Shown piece by piece: positions 15,623-23,962 of a DNA stretch of 64,000 nucleotides; within the stretch, counting starts at the first letter, position 1, and the number at the start of each line of letters is the position of its first letter. The notes under the pieces were generated by a model. That model saw nothing but the letters and a program-made list of their open reading frames with translations. It was not told the origin of the DNA and searched no databases. The DNA lies in contig NZ_JACHDZ010000003.1 of NCBI RefSeq assembly GCF_014201375.1, positions 248,001 through 312,000 of the forward strand, in the 5' to 3' direction. Source of the stretch: Tunturiibacter empetritectus (lineage in GTDB: Bacteria > Acidobacteriota > Terriglobia > Terriglobales > Acidobacteriaceae). The position numbers and the translations under genes are program-made.

Positions 15623-17293
15623 CTACATCCTAGCAACAGACATGTGTCGGGTCAGACTAAGAACGAGCGCAAGCGTTGTCACAAACGCACAGAGGTAAGC
15701 AAAAAGGTCGCCGTGGGCGGCGTAGAAGGTGAGGTCGTGCTCGTAGCCGAAGTGGACGCGCAGGCTAGAGCGCAGGTGGCGCGGGAGTGCGGTGATGACG
15801 TGGCCGTAGGGGTTGATGGATGCGGTGACGCCGGTGTTGGTGGCGCGGAGGACCCAGCGGTGGTTTTCGATGGCGCGCATGCGGACCATGTTGAGGTGCT
15901 GCCAGGCGGCGCTGGTGTCGCCGTACCAGCCGTCGTTGGAGATGTTGATGAGAACGTCGGCGCCGTGCTGGGGGAGCTGACGGATCTCGTCGCCGAAGAT
16001 GGACTCGTAACAGATGAAGACGCCGTAGGTGTGGCCGCCGGTGGAGAAGACGGTGCGCTGGGCTCCGGGGGAGAAGGTTCCGACTTCGTTGAGGAGATTC
16101 TTTGCGAAGAAGAAGAGGTCTTTGAAAGGGACGTACTCGCCGAAGGGGACCAGGTGCATCTTGTCGTAGTGGCCGTCGAAGGTGCCGTCGGGATTGATGA
16201 AGGAGGCGCGGTTGTAGGGGGTGTAGCCGGATTTGTTGGTGGGGCTGGGCTCGAAGCCGATGTTGCCGACGATGACCGGCGCTTGTGCGGAACGTGCCAG
16301 GGCGGACATCGCGCTGCGGAACTGTGGGTCTATGTCTTCAAAGGGCGCGGGGGATTCGGGCCAGACGATGAGGTTGGTCGCGATGGGCGGGTTGGCTTCG
16401 GACTCTTCTTGGTCGCGCGGTTGGACGAGGTAGAGGGTCTGGGTGTCGCGGAGCTCGGGGGTGCCAAGGAGAAACTTTCTTGAGGGGTGGCGGCTGAGAT
16501 AGGAGAAGGAGTCGAGGAACTGCTGGGTTGTCGGTTGGGGGCCGGTGTTGGCGGCTCCTACTTCGAGATTTTCCTGGACGAGTGTTGCGGTTGCGGTGGT
16601 GGTCGTCGGCTTCGGGTTTGCGATGAGGCGAAGGCCCAGGACGTACACGACGACGATGAGGACCCCGGCGATGGTGAGCGCGGGACGGGTGTACCGGCGT
16701 TCGCGGAGGCGGACGCGAACGAGCCAGAGGGCGTTGACGGCCGCGATGACGAACGAGAGGCCGTAGGCTCCGGTGATGGGGGCGAGGCGGGTCAGCAGGG
16801 GGTTGTCGACCTGGGCGATGCCGAGAAGATCCCACGGGAGGCCGGTGATGCGAGCGCGGGCGAGTTCGACGGCGACCCAGGCGAAGGGGACGAAGACCAG
16901 CGCAGACTGACGGCCGAAGCGAGTTCGGAATGCCGCGAGGAGCGCTCCGAAGAGAGCGTGATAGAGGCCGAGGTAGAGACAGAAGAGGATGAGAATGCCG
17001 GCGGCGATGGGCTTGGCGAGGCCGCCGTAGAGATACATGGTCTGGTAGATCCAGTAGCAGTTGCCCAAGTACCAGAGGAAGCCGCAGAGATAACCGATGG
17101 CGGCTCCCTGACGCAGGGTAAGTGGGTTGTTGTTCTTGTTGTTAGCGAGGAGCGCCCAGAGGAGAGGAAGGAGTGCGACCCAGCAGAAGGTGGTTCGCCA
17201 GACAGGGACGGGCCCCGCGATGGGAAAGGGCAAAACCTGAAGAATGCCGGAGAGGACGGCCATGGCCCAAAGTCGCAGGGGGATAAGTCGCAT
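15623..17293 (-). CDS. lnt: Apolipoprotein N-acyltransferase
   Basis: Lnt transfers the third acyl chain to the N-terminal cysteine of diacylated lipoproteins in the inner membrane. About seven N-terminal membrane helices (about 1-215) are followed by a periplasmic nitrilase-like domain with the catalytic triad: Glu in VWPESPAPFED, Lys in YDKMHLVPFGEYVPF and Cys in VFICYESIFGDE. One last helix closes the protein (LCAFVTTLALVLSL). The 556-residue length is slightly above E. coli Lnt. Several lipoproteins encoded in this window would be substrates. The triad makes the call firm. Confidence 0.94.
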   Translation of the reverse strand: MRLIPLRLWAMAVLSGILQVLPFPIAGPVPVWRTTFCWVALLPLLWALLANNKNNNPLTLRQGAAIGYLCGFLWYLGNCYWIYQTMYLYGGLAKPIAAGILILFCLYLGLYHALFGALLAAFRTRFGRQSALVFVPFAWVAVELARARITGLPWDLLGIAQVDNPLLTRLAPITGAYGLSFVIAAVNALWLVRVRLRERRYTRPALTIAGVLIVVVYVLGLRLIANPKPTTTTATATLVQENLEVGAANTGPQPTTQQFLDSFSYLSRHPSRKFLLGTPELRDTQTLYLVQPRDQEESEANPPIATNLIVWPESPAPFEDIDPQFRSAMSALARSAQAPVIVGNIGFEPSPTNKSGYTPYNRASFINPDGTFDGHYDKMHLVPFGEYVPFKDLFFFAKNLLNEVGTFSPGAQRTVFSTGGHTYGVFICYESIFGDEIRQLPQHGADVLINISNDGWYGDTSAAWQHLNMVRMRAIENHRWVLRATNTGVTASINPYGHVITALPRHLRSSLRVHFGYEHDLTFYAAHGDLFAYLCAFVTTLALVLSLTRHMSVARM

Positions 17294-17367
17294 CGCGTCT
17301 GAAGTCTAACATTGAGCTGACAATTTCCAGTTAGTTTTCAGGCGGTTGCGAGATACAATGGATGCGC

Positions 17368-17499
17368 ATGGATTTCGTCATTCATCTCGTTGCAAAGATT
17401 GTTGTCCCGCTGTTTTTTATTGGGATGGCGGGTTCCGCAGTCGTGATCGTGGTGAGTTTTGCAGAAGATTTGAAGGAGTTGCTGGGGGATGAAGAATAG
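17368..17499 (+). CDS. 43-residue single-span membrane protein
   Basis: A very small frame starting MDFVIHLVAKIVVPLFFIG, continuing through a second part of the same hydrophobic stretch (SAVVIVVSF) and ending in an acidic tail (AEDLKELLGDEE). It has the shape of a one-span inner-membrane peptide with a cytoplasmic amphipathic acidic helix. An in-frame ATG at 17362 would add two residues. No clear ribosome site is visible, which lowers confidence; the smooth hydrophobic/acidic layout supports it. It lies upstream of the APC-Usp transporter gene on the same strand, so a regulatory or accessory role is conceivable but unproven. Confidence 0.6.
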   Translation: MDFVIHLVAKIVVPLFFIGMAGSAVVIVVSFAEDLKELLGDEE

Positions 17500-17642
17500 C
17501 TGCCGACGGTGGAAGCAGGATCGTACTCTGCTCTTTCCGGTGGGTGTTGGCAGTGTTCCACTTAAGGTGGGGGAGTGGCCGTCGAACATGCTGAAGTTAT
17601 TCAGTGTCGCTGGCTGTTCGGGTTATCAAACAGCAAACCACA

Positions 17643-20042
17643 ATGGGATCTAAACAGACGATCACTAAGCCGCAATCGAACCGCGTCCGCCTGGTCGTGG
17701 CGTCGTCGGTGATGCTTACTTTTATTTCGTTCTGGCGAGCGGCGGCGATCGTGCTGAACGACCTGGGGTCATCGGCATTCTACGCAGGTGGCATTGCGGA
17801 AGAGGCGGTGGGCAAGGCTGCGCCGTGGTTCATCCTGGGCGTGATGCTGTTCAGCTTCGCGGTGCGTGCGGTGTACGTCGAAAGCTGCAGCATGTTCACG
17901 CGCGGCGGCGTGTACAGGATTGTGAAGGAGGCGCTGGGCGGAACGTTTGCGAAGCTGAGCGTGTCGGCGCTGATGTTCGACTACATTCTGACGGGGCCGA
18001 TCTCTGGCGTCTCGGCCGGGCAGTACATTGTCGGCTTGCTGAATGAGGTGTTGCGGCTTTGTGCGGCGCACCACTGGGCTATCAAGTTGGTGGTGCATCC
18101 CAGCGGCTCGGCTCGACAGTTGCCGGTGGATGGAACCTCCGCGGCGATTGCAGGACTTATCACCATCTACTTCTGGTGGCAGAACACCAAGGGAATCGAG
18201 GAGTCGAGCGATAAGGCTCTGAAGGTGATGAAGATCACGACTGTGATGGTTGTGATTCTGCTTTCCTGGGGAGTCTTCTCGGCGATTCATGTGGGGGCAC
18301 ATCTTCCGCCGTGGCCTACGCCGGACAATCTTCACTTCAGCACCGATGCTCTGGGGTTCTTGAAGCACACGGGATTCATGAGGTCGCTGGGCTTGTTCGG
18401 TGTGCTGATGGCGTTTGGACACTCGGTGCTGGCAATGAGCGGGGAAGAATCTCTGGCTCAGGTAAATCGCGAGATTGAACATCCGAAGCTGAAGAATTTG
18501 AAGCGCGCCGCGATCGTGATTGCGATCTACAGCTTCATCTTTACGGGTATCGGTACGCTGCTGGCGGTGATGCTGATTCCTGACACGGTGCGAGTGCCGG
18601 TCTATCGCGATAACTTGATCGCTGGAATGGCGATGTTCATGGTAGGGCCGCTGGCGGTGCGGATCGGCTTCCGCGTCTTTGTGGTGATTGTGGGATTTCT
18701 GATTCTTGGCGGGGCAGTCAATACCGCGATCGTGGGTTCGACCGGCGTACTGATGCGGGTAGCCGAGGATGGGGTACTGTCGGACTGGTTTCGTAAGCCG
18801 CAGAGGAAATATGGGACCAGCTATCGCATTGTAAATCTGGTTGCAGGGCTGCAGGTCTTCACGATTCTTGTGACTCGAGGCAACGTCATTATGCTGGGCG
18901 AGGCGTATGCGTTTGGCGTGATCTGGAGCTTCACCTTCAATGCGCTGGCGATGCTGGTGCTGCGATGGAAATATAAGGGCGAACGCGGCTGGAAGGTGCC
19001 GCTGAATATTCGGATCGGGAAGACGGAGATTCCTCTGGGACTACTCTGTGTCTTCCTGGTGCTGCTTACTACAGCAATCGTGAATTTATTTACCAAATCG
19101 GTAGCTACGGTAAGTGGAATTATCTTTGCGGCTGCCTTCTTTGTAGTTTTTTCTCTTTCGGAGAGGGATAACAAGCGTCGTCACGATCTAACCACGAGAC
19201 AGATGAAAGAGCATTTTCAGCTGGAGCATCAGGATAATGTGGGGCGTGAGGCGTTGGATATTCGCCCAGGCGCGGTCGTGGTGACAATGCGCGACTCGGC
19301 CGCACCGTTTGCGCTGAAGTGGGCTTTGACGCACACCAATACGGACGATCAGGACCTGGTGGTGCTGGCTGCTCGAATGATGGGCGCGGGCGGACCGGAG
19401 TATGTCGACGCGTCGGAACAGTTATTCAGCGAACACGAGCAGATGTTATTTACCAAGGCTGTGTCTGTCGCCGAAAGCTTCGGGAAACATATCTCGCTGC
19501 TGGTAGTTCCCGCCGGAGATATTTTTTCGGCGCTGGTGCAGACGGCTAACTCGCTGGATGCGGCGGCTGTGGTCTCCGGACTATCGACCAAGCTTACTGC
19601 CGAGGAGCAGGCTTACCACGTTGGCCAGGCGTGGGAGGCCCTGCCTGAGCCGAAGCGGCAATTTACTTTTTATGTCGTCAAACCGGATGGTGAGTCACTG
19701 AGCTTCCACATCGGTCCTCATGCACCTACGATCGAACCGCACGAAGTACAGCTTGTGCATCGTCTGTGGCTCAACATTCGGCGCGCGCCGGATATGCAGG
19801 ATCTACACCACAGCGACATACTCGCCTATGCTTTGACCCGCATGGCGACTGAGTTTGCGCGGGACAAACAAGGAACTCTGAAGGATCTGCAAAGGTGCAT
19901 TGACGAGTCCCATCATCGTCGCGGACTGGGGGGCTCGCGGCACGAGGAGTTGGATGAAGCTGGACCTGGGTATGCGATCCGCGCTTCGAAGACCGTACCT
20001 AGTACGGAAGAAGATAACGTCACTGCCGCTAAAACGAAATAG
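17643..20042 (+). CDS. APC-superfamily permease with C-terminal universal-stress-protein-like domain
   Basis: An amino acid/polyamine-type transporter of about 799 residues. About twelve membrane helices occupy residues 20-525, starting with VMLTFISFWRAAAIVLND and including the GISGV-like loop GPISGVSAGQYIVGLLNEV and FGHSVLAMSGEESLAQVNRE. A soluble C-terminal region (about 540-780) has Usp-like strands: VVVTMRDSAAPFALKWAL, DLVVLAARMMG, HISLLVVPAGDI and AAAVVSGLSTKL. I chose the ATG at 17643; a GTG at 17604 is in frame. A separate 21-codon frame (17588-17653) with GGGGGAG upstream overlaps this start. The substrate is unknown. Confidence 0.87.
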   Translation: MGSKQTITKPQSNRVRLVVASSVMLTFISFWRAAAIVLNDLGSSAFYAGGIAEEAVGKAAPWFILGVMLFSFAVRAVYVESCSMFTRGGVYRIVKEALGGTFAKLSVSALMFDYILTGPISGVSAGQYIVGLLNEVLRLCAAHHWAIKLVVHPSGSARQLPVDGTSAAIAGLITIYFWWQNTKGIEESSDKALKVMKITTVMVVILLSWGVFSAIHVGAHLPPWPTPDNLHFSTDALGFLKHTGFMRSLGLFGVLMAFGHSVLAMSGEESLAQVNREIEHPKLKNLKRAAIVIAIYSFIFTGIGTLLAVMLIPDTVRVPVYRDNLIAGMAMFMVGPLAVRIGFRVFVVIVGFLILGGAVNTAIVGSTGVLMRVAEDGVLSDWFRKPQRKYGTSYRIVNLVAGLQVFTILVTRGNVIMLGEAYAFGVIWSFTFNALAMLVLRWKYKGERGWKVPLNIRIGKTEIPLGLLCVFLVLLTTAIVNLFTKSVATVSGIIFAAAFFVVFSLSERDNKRRHDLTTRQMKEHFQLEHQDNVGREALDIRPGAVVVTMRDSAAPFALKWALTHTNTDDQDLVVLAARMMGAGGPEYVDASEQLFSEHEQMLFTKAVSVAESFGKHISLLVVPAGDIFSALVQTANSLDAAAVVSGLSTKLTAEEQAYHVGQAWEALPEPKRQFTFYVVKPDGESLSFHIGPHAPTIEPHEVQLVHRLWLNIRRAPDMQDLHHSDILAYALTRMATEFARDKQGTLKDLQRCIDESHHRRGLGGSRHEELDEAGPGYAIRASKTVPSTEEDNVTAAKTK

Positions 20043-20159
20043 CCTGACGAGTTACTTATTGTTTGCATCGGGTTAGTTGCTTCTGTATCGTCATGAGGTG
20101 GCAATAAAAAAATTGGTCCTATGAGTAAGTCGACCTGATGAGGCCACTGGAGGTAACAC

Positions 20160-20420
20160 GTGGAAGTTAGCCGCATAATTGCCGAGATAGATGCCCAGAT
20201 CGTAAAGCTCCAGCAAGCTCGCGCGCTACTGGCTGGGACGACGGCAACGACAAAGCGCACAGGCCCTGGCCGTCCCAAAGGCAGTAAGAACGCAGCTGCT
20301 GCAACGGCGGCAGCAACGGCCCCTCGCAAACGCAAGTTGAGCCCCGAGGGCCGCAAACGAATCGCCGACGCGATGAAGAAGCGTTGGGCCGAGCGCCGGA
20401 AGCAAAATGCAAAGGGATAA
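20160..20420 (+). CDS. Small basic protein with AT-hook-like and lysine-rich motifs
   Basis: An 86-residue basic protein. A short N-terminal coiled helix (IIAEIDAQIVKLQQARALLAG) leads to an Ala/Thr/Lys-rich linker with an AT-hook-like core GPGRPKGSKN, then LSPEGRKRIADAMKKRWAERR at the C-terminus. This composition is typical of small nucleoid- or DNA-associated proteins; I infer minor-groove DNA binding. GTG start with a strong GGAGG seven bases upstream. It is monocistronic, with its own terminator at 20450. The function is unproven, and an RNA-binding role is an alternative. Confidence 0.82.
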   Translation: MEVSRIIAEIDAQIVKLQQARALLAGTTATTKRTGPGRPKGSKNAAAATAAATAPRKRKLSPEGRKRIADAMKKRWAERRKQNAKG

Positions 20421-20449
20421 ATTTCCGGAAGATTTCCGGTAAAGAAAGC

Positions 20450-20482
20450 GAAGGCGCCTCCAGTCGGGGCGCCTTCATTTTT
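20450..20482 (+). terminator. Rho-independent terminator after the basic protein gene
   Basis: A perfect 9-bp stem (GAAGGCGCC, 20450-20458, with GGCGCCTTC, 20468-20476), a 9-base loop and ATTTTT. It lies 30 bases after the stop at 20420. Confidence 0.9.
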
Positions 20483-20530
20483 CGCTCTGGACAGCTGTGA
20501 TGATGCCTAACCTGCAGGTTGGCCGCGCGC

Positions 20531-21169
20531 TTAGCGTGTGATGATGACCTCACGCAGGCTGTCTTTGGCAAGGAAGAATCTGAAGTTACTAAATTCACTA
20601 AACAGGTTTTCGATCTTGCGATTATTGAAGATGTTGAGCAGAGGATAGTTGCCTGCGCGCTGCATCTCGACTACATCGGTATCGGTCAGATGATAGCGAC
20701 AAAAGAAGGTCTCCGGGCTGCTTGTCTGGTGAAAGAAGGCGAGCATAAGGCCGCCAGGTTGTAGAACTTTGTGGATGCGTGCCAGCACAGGCGCTATCAA
20801 AGGTTCGGGCAGATAGTCCGCCGTGTCCCAGAAGATGACGACGTCAAAGACACGGCCCGAAAAATTGAGATTACTTTCGAGAAATCGATCGACATCGAAC
20901 CTAGGTTCCTGCCCGTCTTCGCCGGGAGTGAGCCACTCCGGCTTTGAGGCCTCGTCTACGACGCTCGCCATATAGATGCTGTGGCCCAAGCTGGTGATGT
21001 AGTTGATGTTGGTGGACGAGGTAGGTCCGATGTCGAGGATACGCAGAGATTCCTGCGACTGCAGGTGCTTCAATAACTCTTTCCACCCGCTGGAGTGACG
21101 CGGGATACGACCGGTGTCGCCACCTCGTGGAGTGCTTGTACTATCGCTACCGCCGAAAAGGCTGCGCAT
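20531..21169 (-). CDS. Class I SAM-dependent methyltransferase-like protein
   Basis: A 212-residue protein with a Rossmann methyltransferase layout: LRILDIGPTSSTNINYITSLGH as motif I, an acidic strand end (YMASVVDEA), VFDVVIFWDTADYLPEPL as motif IV/V and KVLQPGGLMLAFFHQ as post-motif. The glycine-rich loop is degenerate (DIGPTSST rather than DxGxGxG), so SAM binding is not certain. It lies 22 bases downstream of bactofilin on the same strand and is probably co-transcribed, hinting at a role in envelope or shape processes. Target unknown. Confidence 0.8.
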   Translation of the reverse strand: MRSLFGGSDSTSTPRGGDTGRIPRHSSGWKELLKHLQSQESLRILDIGPTSSTNINYITSLGHSIYMASVVDEASKPEWLTPGEDGQEPRFDVDRFLESNLNFSGRVFDVVIFWDTADYLPEPLIAPVLARIHKVLQPGGLMLAFFHQTSSPETFFCRYHLTDTDVVEMQRAGNYPLLNIFNNRKIENLFSEFSNFRFFLAKDSLREVIITR

Positions 21170-21191
21170 GAGCCCGCTTCCCTTTCTAGTT

Positions 21192-21614
21192 CTATGCCTG
21201 TGGTTGAGTGAAGAGAGGAGCGCCGGACTCGACTGGCGCGGAGTGCGTTGCGGCAGGAGTGGAAGACTTGGACTTTGCTTCGGAGTTGCCTTTGAGTTCG
21301 ACGCTTCCCTTCAAGACCGCGCTCTCCTCGATGCAGAGTCGGCCGGCCAGGATGTCTCCGTTGACGATGGCCGATTGCCGGAGGTCGACGCGCCCCGTGG
21401 CTTGCACGTTGCCGGTCAGATGACCGAATACGGTGACGTCGCGGACGTTGATATCGGCCCGTACGCGCGCGTTGGGTCCAATGGTCAAGCCGCTCTCTTT
21501 GAGAGTGATGGTTCCTTCGATGTCTCCGTCGATGTAAAGGTCTTCCTCGCCGGAGAGTTCTCCTCGAATGACGACCGACTTACCGATGACGGTGGAACCC
21601 TCTGCTGGTTTCAT
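21192..21614 (-). CDS. Bactofilin
   Basis: A 140-residue polymer-forming cytoskeletal protein of the bactofilin (BacM/CcmA) family. The central right-handed beta-helix (about 10-110) shows the typical repeating pattern: SVVIRGELSGEEDLYIDGDIEGTI, then IGPNARVRADINVRDVTVFG, then TGRVDLRQSAIVNGDI. The first repeat is split here only for description. Flexible termini flank the core, with a Ser/Pro-rich tail. Bactofilins form nucleotide-independent filaments that localise cell-wall enzymes. It forms a probable two-gene operon with the methyltransferase-like gene. Confidence 0.92.
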   Translation of the reverse strand: MKPAEGSTVIGKSVVIRGELSGEEDLYIDGDIEGTITLKESGLTIGPNARVRADINVRDVTVFGHLTGNVQATGRVDLRQSAIVNGDILAGRLCIEESAVLKGSVELKGNSEAKSKSSTPAATHSAPVESGAPLFTQPQA

Positions 21615-21841
21615 AAGCGTTTTGTTCTCCCTTGAGGTTCTGCCTGCTACACATGCACCTTGCCCGAACTATACCCAAGCTCATGCCGGGAGGCAAACCG
21701 CGAATACTTTGTCCCCCTTCGTGAGTCATAAGAAGAACCATAGAATGGGGAGATGAGAGGTGTGGATTGGTAAGAGGTACCGTGGACACATGCGAGGCAG
21801 CTTCAGTCAGCAAGCCCCGATTCATGGCAGTTTCTGGGCAA

Positions 21842-22735
21842 ATGAGGTCACGGAAGCGGAACTTCTCTGGATATCTTCTGTTCCTGGTGGCCGCGGTGGG
21901 AGGGGTCGCCCGTGCACAGAACGCCACTACGACGAAAGATGTAGAGGAAGCGACCCTGCAGTCGATACCGGTTCGCTCCTGGATCGTCGACGCAGCGAAG
22001 AACGAGTTGGAAGCACTGCATCACACAGACTCTTACCTGCGGTATCGCACGCACACGGTGAGCGAGAAGGGCGACATGGTTCGCGACGTAGTTGAGAGTA
22101 AAGACGGGACGGTGGCGCGGCTGATTATGAAGGACGGAAAACCGCTGACGGAGGAGCAGGATCAGGGCGAGCGGCAGCGGTTGAACGACATGATCGCGTC
22201 ACCTTCGGCCTACTTCAGGCATGTTCGGAATGGTGAGTCGGACCGGAAGATGGCAGATAAGTTAGTGCCTCTGATGCCGGATGCGATGATCTATACCTAC
22301 ACGCCGGGGCAGCCGCAGTCGGGCAAAAATGGCGGGGCACCGGAGGTCGTGATCGACTACAAGCCGAACCCGAAGTTCAGTCCGCCAAGTACTGAGGCCC
22401 AGGCGTTGACCGGGCTTGAGGGGCGAGTCTGGATCGATGCCAGGTCGCACACACTGGTTCGTATGGAAGGGACGATCTCGCGGGGGGTGAACTTCGGCTG
22501 GGGCATGCTGGCCCATATCTATCCGGGAGGCAAGCTGGAGCTGGATCAGACCAGCGTTGGAGAGAATCGATGGATCTTCACTTACTTCTCGATGAAGCTG
22601 AGCGTGAGAGCGCTGATGCTGAAGACGGTAAACGTGCATACCGAGTCGACGGCCAGTAGCTTTCAGAAGCTTGGGCCGATGAGCTATCAGGATGCAATTC
22701 GGATGATGCTGGCTACGCCGCTGCCGGAGCGGTAA
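21842..22735 (+). CDS. Exported protein of unknown function (possible LolA/LppX-like fold)
   Basis: Predicted periplasmic protein with a clear signal peptide from MRSRKRNFSG through YLLFLVAAVGGVARA. The mature part has helical and beta-strand segments: SWIVDAAKNELEAL, RYRTHTVSEKGDMVRDVVES and GLEGRVWIDARSHTLVRMEG. The last two resemble outer-membrane lipoprotein-sorting-like (DUF4292/LolA-type) half-barrels; this fold is my inference. The long frame begins at 21767, but those residues would precede the signal peptide, so I start at the ATG 21842 (21824 possible). It converges on menC with 6 bases between stop codons. Confidence 0.75.
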   Translation: MRSRKRNFSGYLLFLVAAVGGVARAQNATTTKDVEEATLQSIPVRSWIVDAAKNELEALHHTDSYLRYRTHTVSEKGDMVRDVVESKDGTVARLIMKDGKPLTEEQDQGERQRLNDMIASPSAYFRHVRNGESDRKMADKLVPLMPDAMIYTYTPGQPQSGKNGGAPEVVIDYKPNPKFSPPSTEAQALTGLEGRVWIDARSHTLVRMEGTISRGVNFGWGMLAHIYPGGKLELDQTSVGENRWIFTYFSMKLSVRALMLKTVNVHTESTASSFQKLGPMSYQDAIRMMLATPLPER

Positions 22736-22741
22736 GCGACA

Positions 22742-23872
22742 TCACGCGGTTACGCGAGCCTTGGCATTGAGGGTCTGCCGGCGCACGGTGAGGGACTCGA
22801 TGCGGTCGCGCCGGACTTCGAAGCCTCTGCCGATCGTCGTGGGCACCGTGATCTCTCCGCATGCGCTGACGGCAACCTCCGGCTCGATGATGTCCTCGGC
22901 CCAGTAGCGGCTGGAGGCGGAGACGTCGCCGGGCAGCGAGAAGTTAGGCAGAGAGGAGAGGGCGATGTTGTGGGATCGGCCGATACCGGTCTCCAGCATG
23001 CCGCCGCACCAGACCGGGATGGCGCGCTCTTCTGCCGCATTATGAAGGGCGATGGCCTCGCTGAATCCGCCTACGCGGCCGACTTTGATGTTGATGATGC
23101 GACAGGACTCCATGTCGATAGCGGCGAGGGCGTCGCGACGGTTGCGGATGGATTCGTCGAGGCAGATTGAGGTTAAGAGGCGCTTCTGCAGCATGGCGTG
23201 GAAGTAGAAGTCGTCGTACCAGAGAGGCTGCTCGATCATGAGCAGATTGAATCGGTCCCATTCGACGATGTCGTCAAGGTCCTTCATGCGATAGGCGGAG
23301 TTGGCGTCGCAGCTGAGGGTGATGTCGGGCCATCGTTTGCGGACCGCTTCGAAGATGCTGACATCCCAGCCGGGCTTGCACTTCAGCTTGATCCGCTGGT
23401 AGCCGGCAGCGAGTTCAGCGGCAATCTTATCCATCAGGTGGGCGGGCGAGGGTTGGATGCCGATCGAGACTCCGCAGGGAATAACGTCGCGGGTTCCGCC
23501 GAGGAGTTCAGCGAGCGAGACGCGTTTGGCCTGGGCTTCGAGGTCCCAGACGGCGTTTTCGAGCGCAGCTTTGGCCATGCGATGGCCGCGAACCTGGCGG
23601 AAGATGTCCGGGCAACTGCCGCCGCGTTCCACATTGGCTTCGAGCAGACGGGGGGCAAGCTCCGACTCTGTGATGAGCCAGGCGGTGTCGATGGTCTCGT
23701 CGCTGAAATAAGGGTGTTCGCCGGCGACGCACTCGCCCCACGCGGTGAGGCCGTCGGATTCGAGTTCGACGAGGAGGATGCGGCGGCTGCTAGTGAGGCC
23801 GAAGCTGGTCTCAAAGGGATGAGCTAGCGGCAGGTTGATCTCGCGGAGGTGAATCGCGTCGATGTTGAGCAT
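22742..23872 (-). CDS. menC: o-Succinylbenzoate synthase / N-succinylamino acid racemase family
   Basis: Enolase-superfamily enzyme that dehydrates SHCHC to o-succinylbenzoate in menaquinone synthesis; some relatives racemise N-acylamino acids. The capping domain is at the N-terminus (PLAHPFETSFGLTSSRRILL). The barrel carries the KxK acid/base lysine (RIKLKCKPGWD), metal ligands Asp (LSCDANSAY), Glu (MIEQPLWYDD) and Asp (ICLDESIRN), and the second catalytic lysine (INIKVGRVGG). The 376 residues are typical of the MenC/NSAR branch. No other men genes are nearby, so racemase activity cannot be excluded; menaquinone would serve the respiratory chain encoded later in the window. Confidence 0.88.
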   Translation of the reverse strand: MLNIDAIHLREINLPLAHPFETSFGLTSSRRILLVELESDGLTAWGECVAGEHPYFSDETIDTAWLITESELAPRLLEANVERGGSCPDIFRQVRGHRMAKAALENAVWDLEAQAKRVSLAELLGGTRDVIPCGVSIGIQPSPAHLMDKIAAELAAGYQRIKLKCKPGWDVSIFEAVRKRWPDITLSCDANSAYRMKDLDDIVEWDRFNLLMIEQPLWYDDFYFHAMLQKRLLTSICLDESIRNRRDALAAIDMESCRIINIKVGRVGGFSEAIALHNAAEERAIPVWCGGMLETGIGRSHNIALSSLPNFSLPGDVSASSRYWAEDIIEPEVAVSACGEITVPTTIGRGFEVRRDRIESLTVRRQTLNAKARVTA

Positions 23873-23962
23873 GTGCAGTCCTGTCTTTCCGAGTTGCTGG
23901 ATCGTAGCGGGTCTGTTGGGCGTGGCTCAGTGAAATTGTACTGCGATCGTGGGGCTGGTGGG

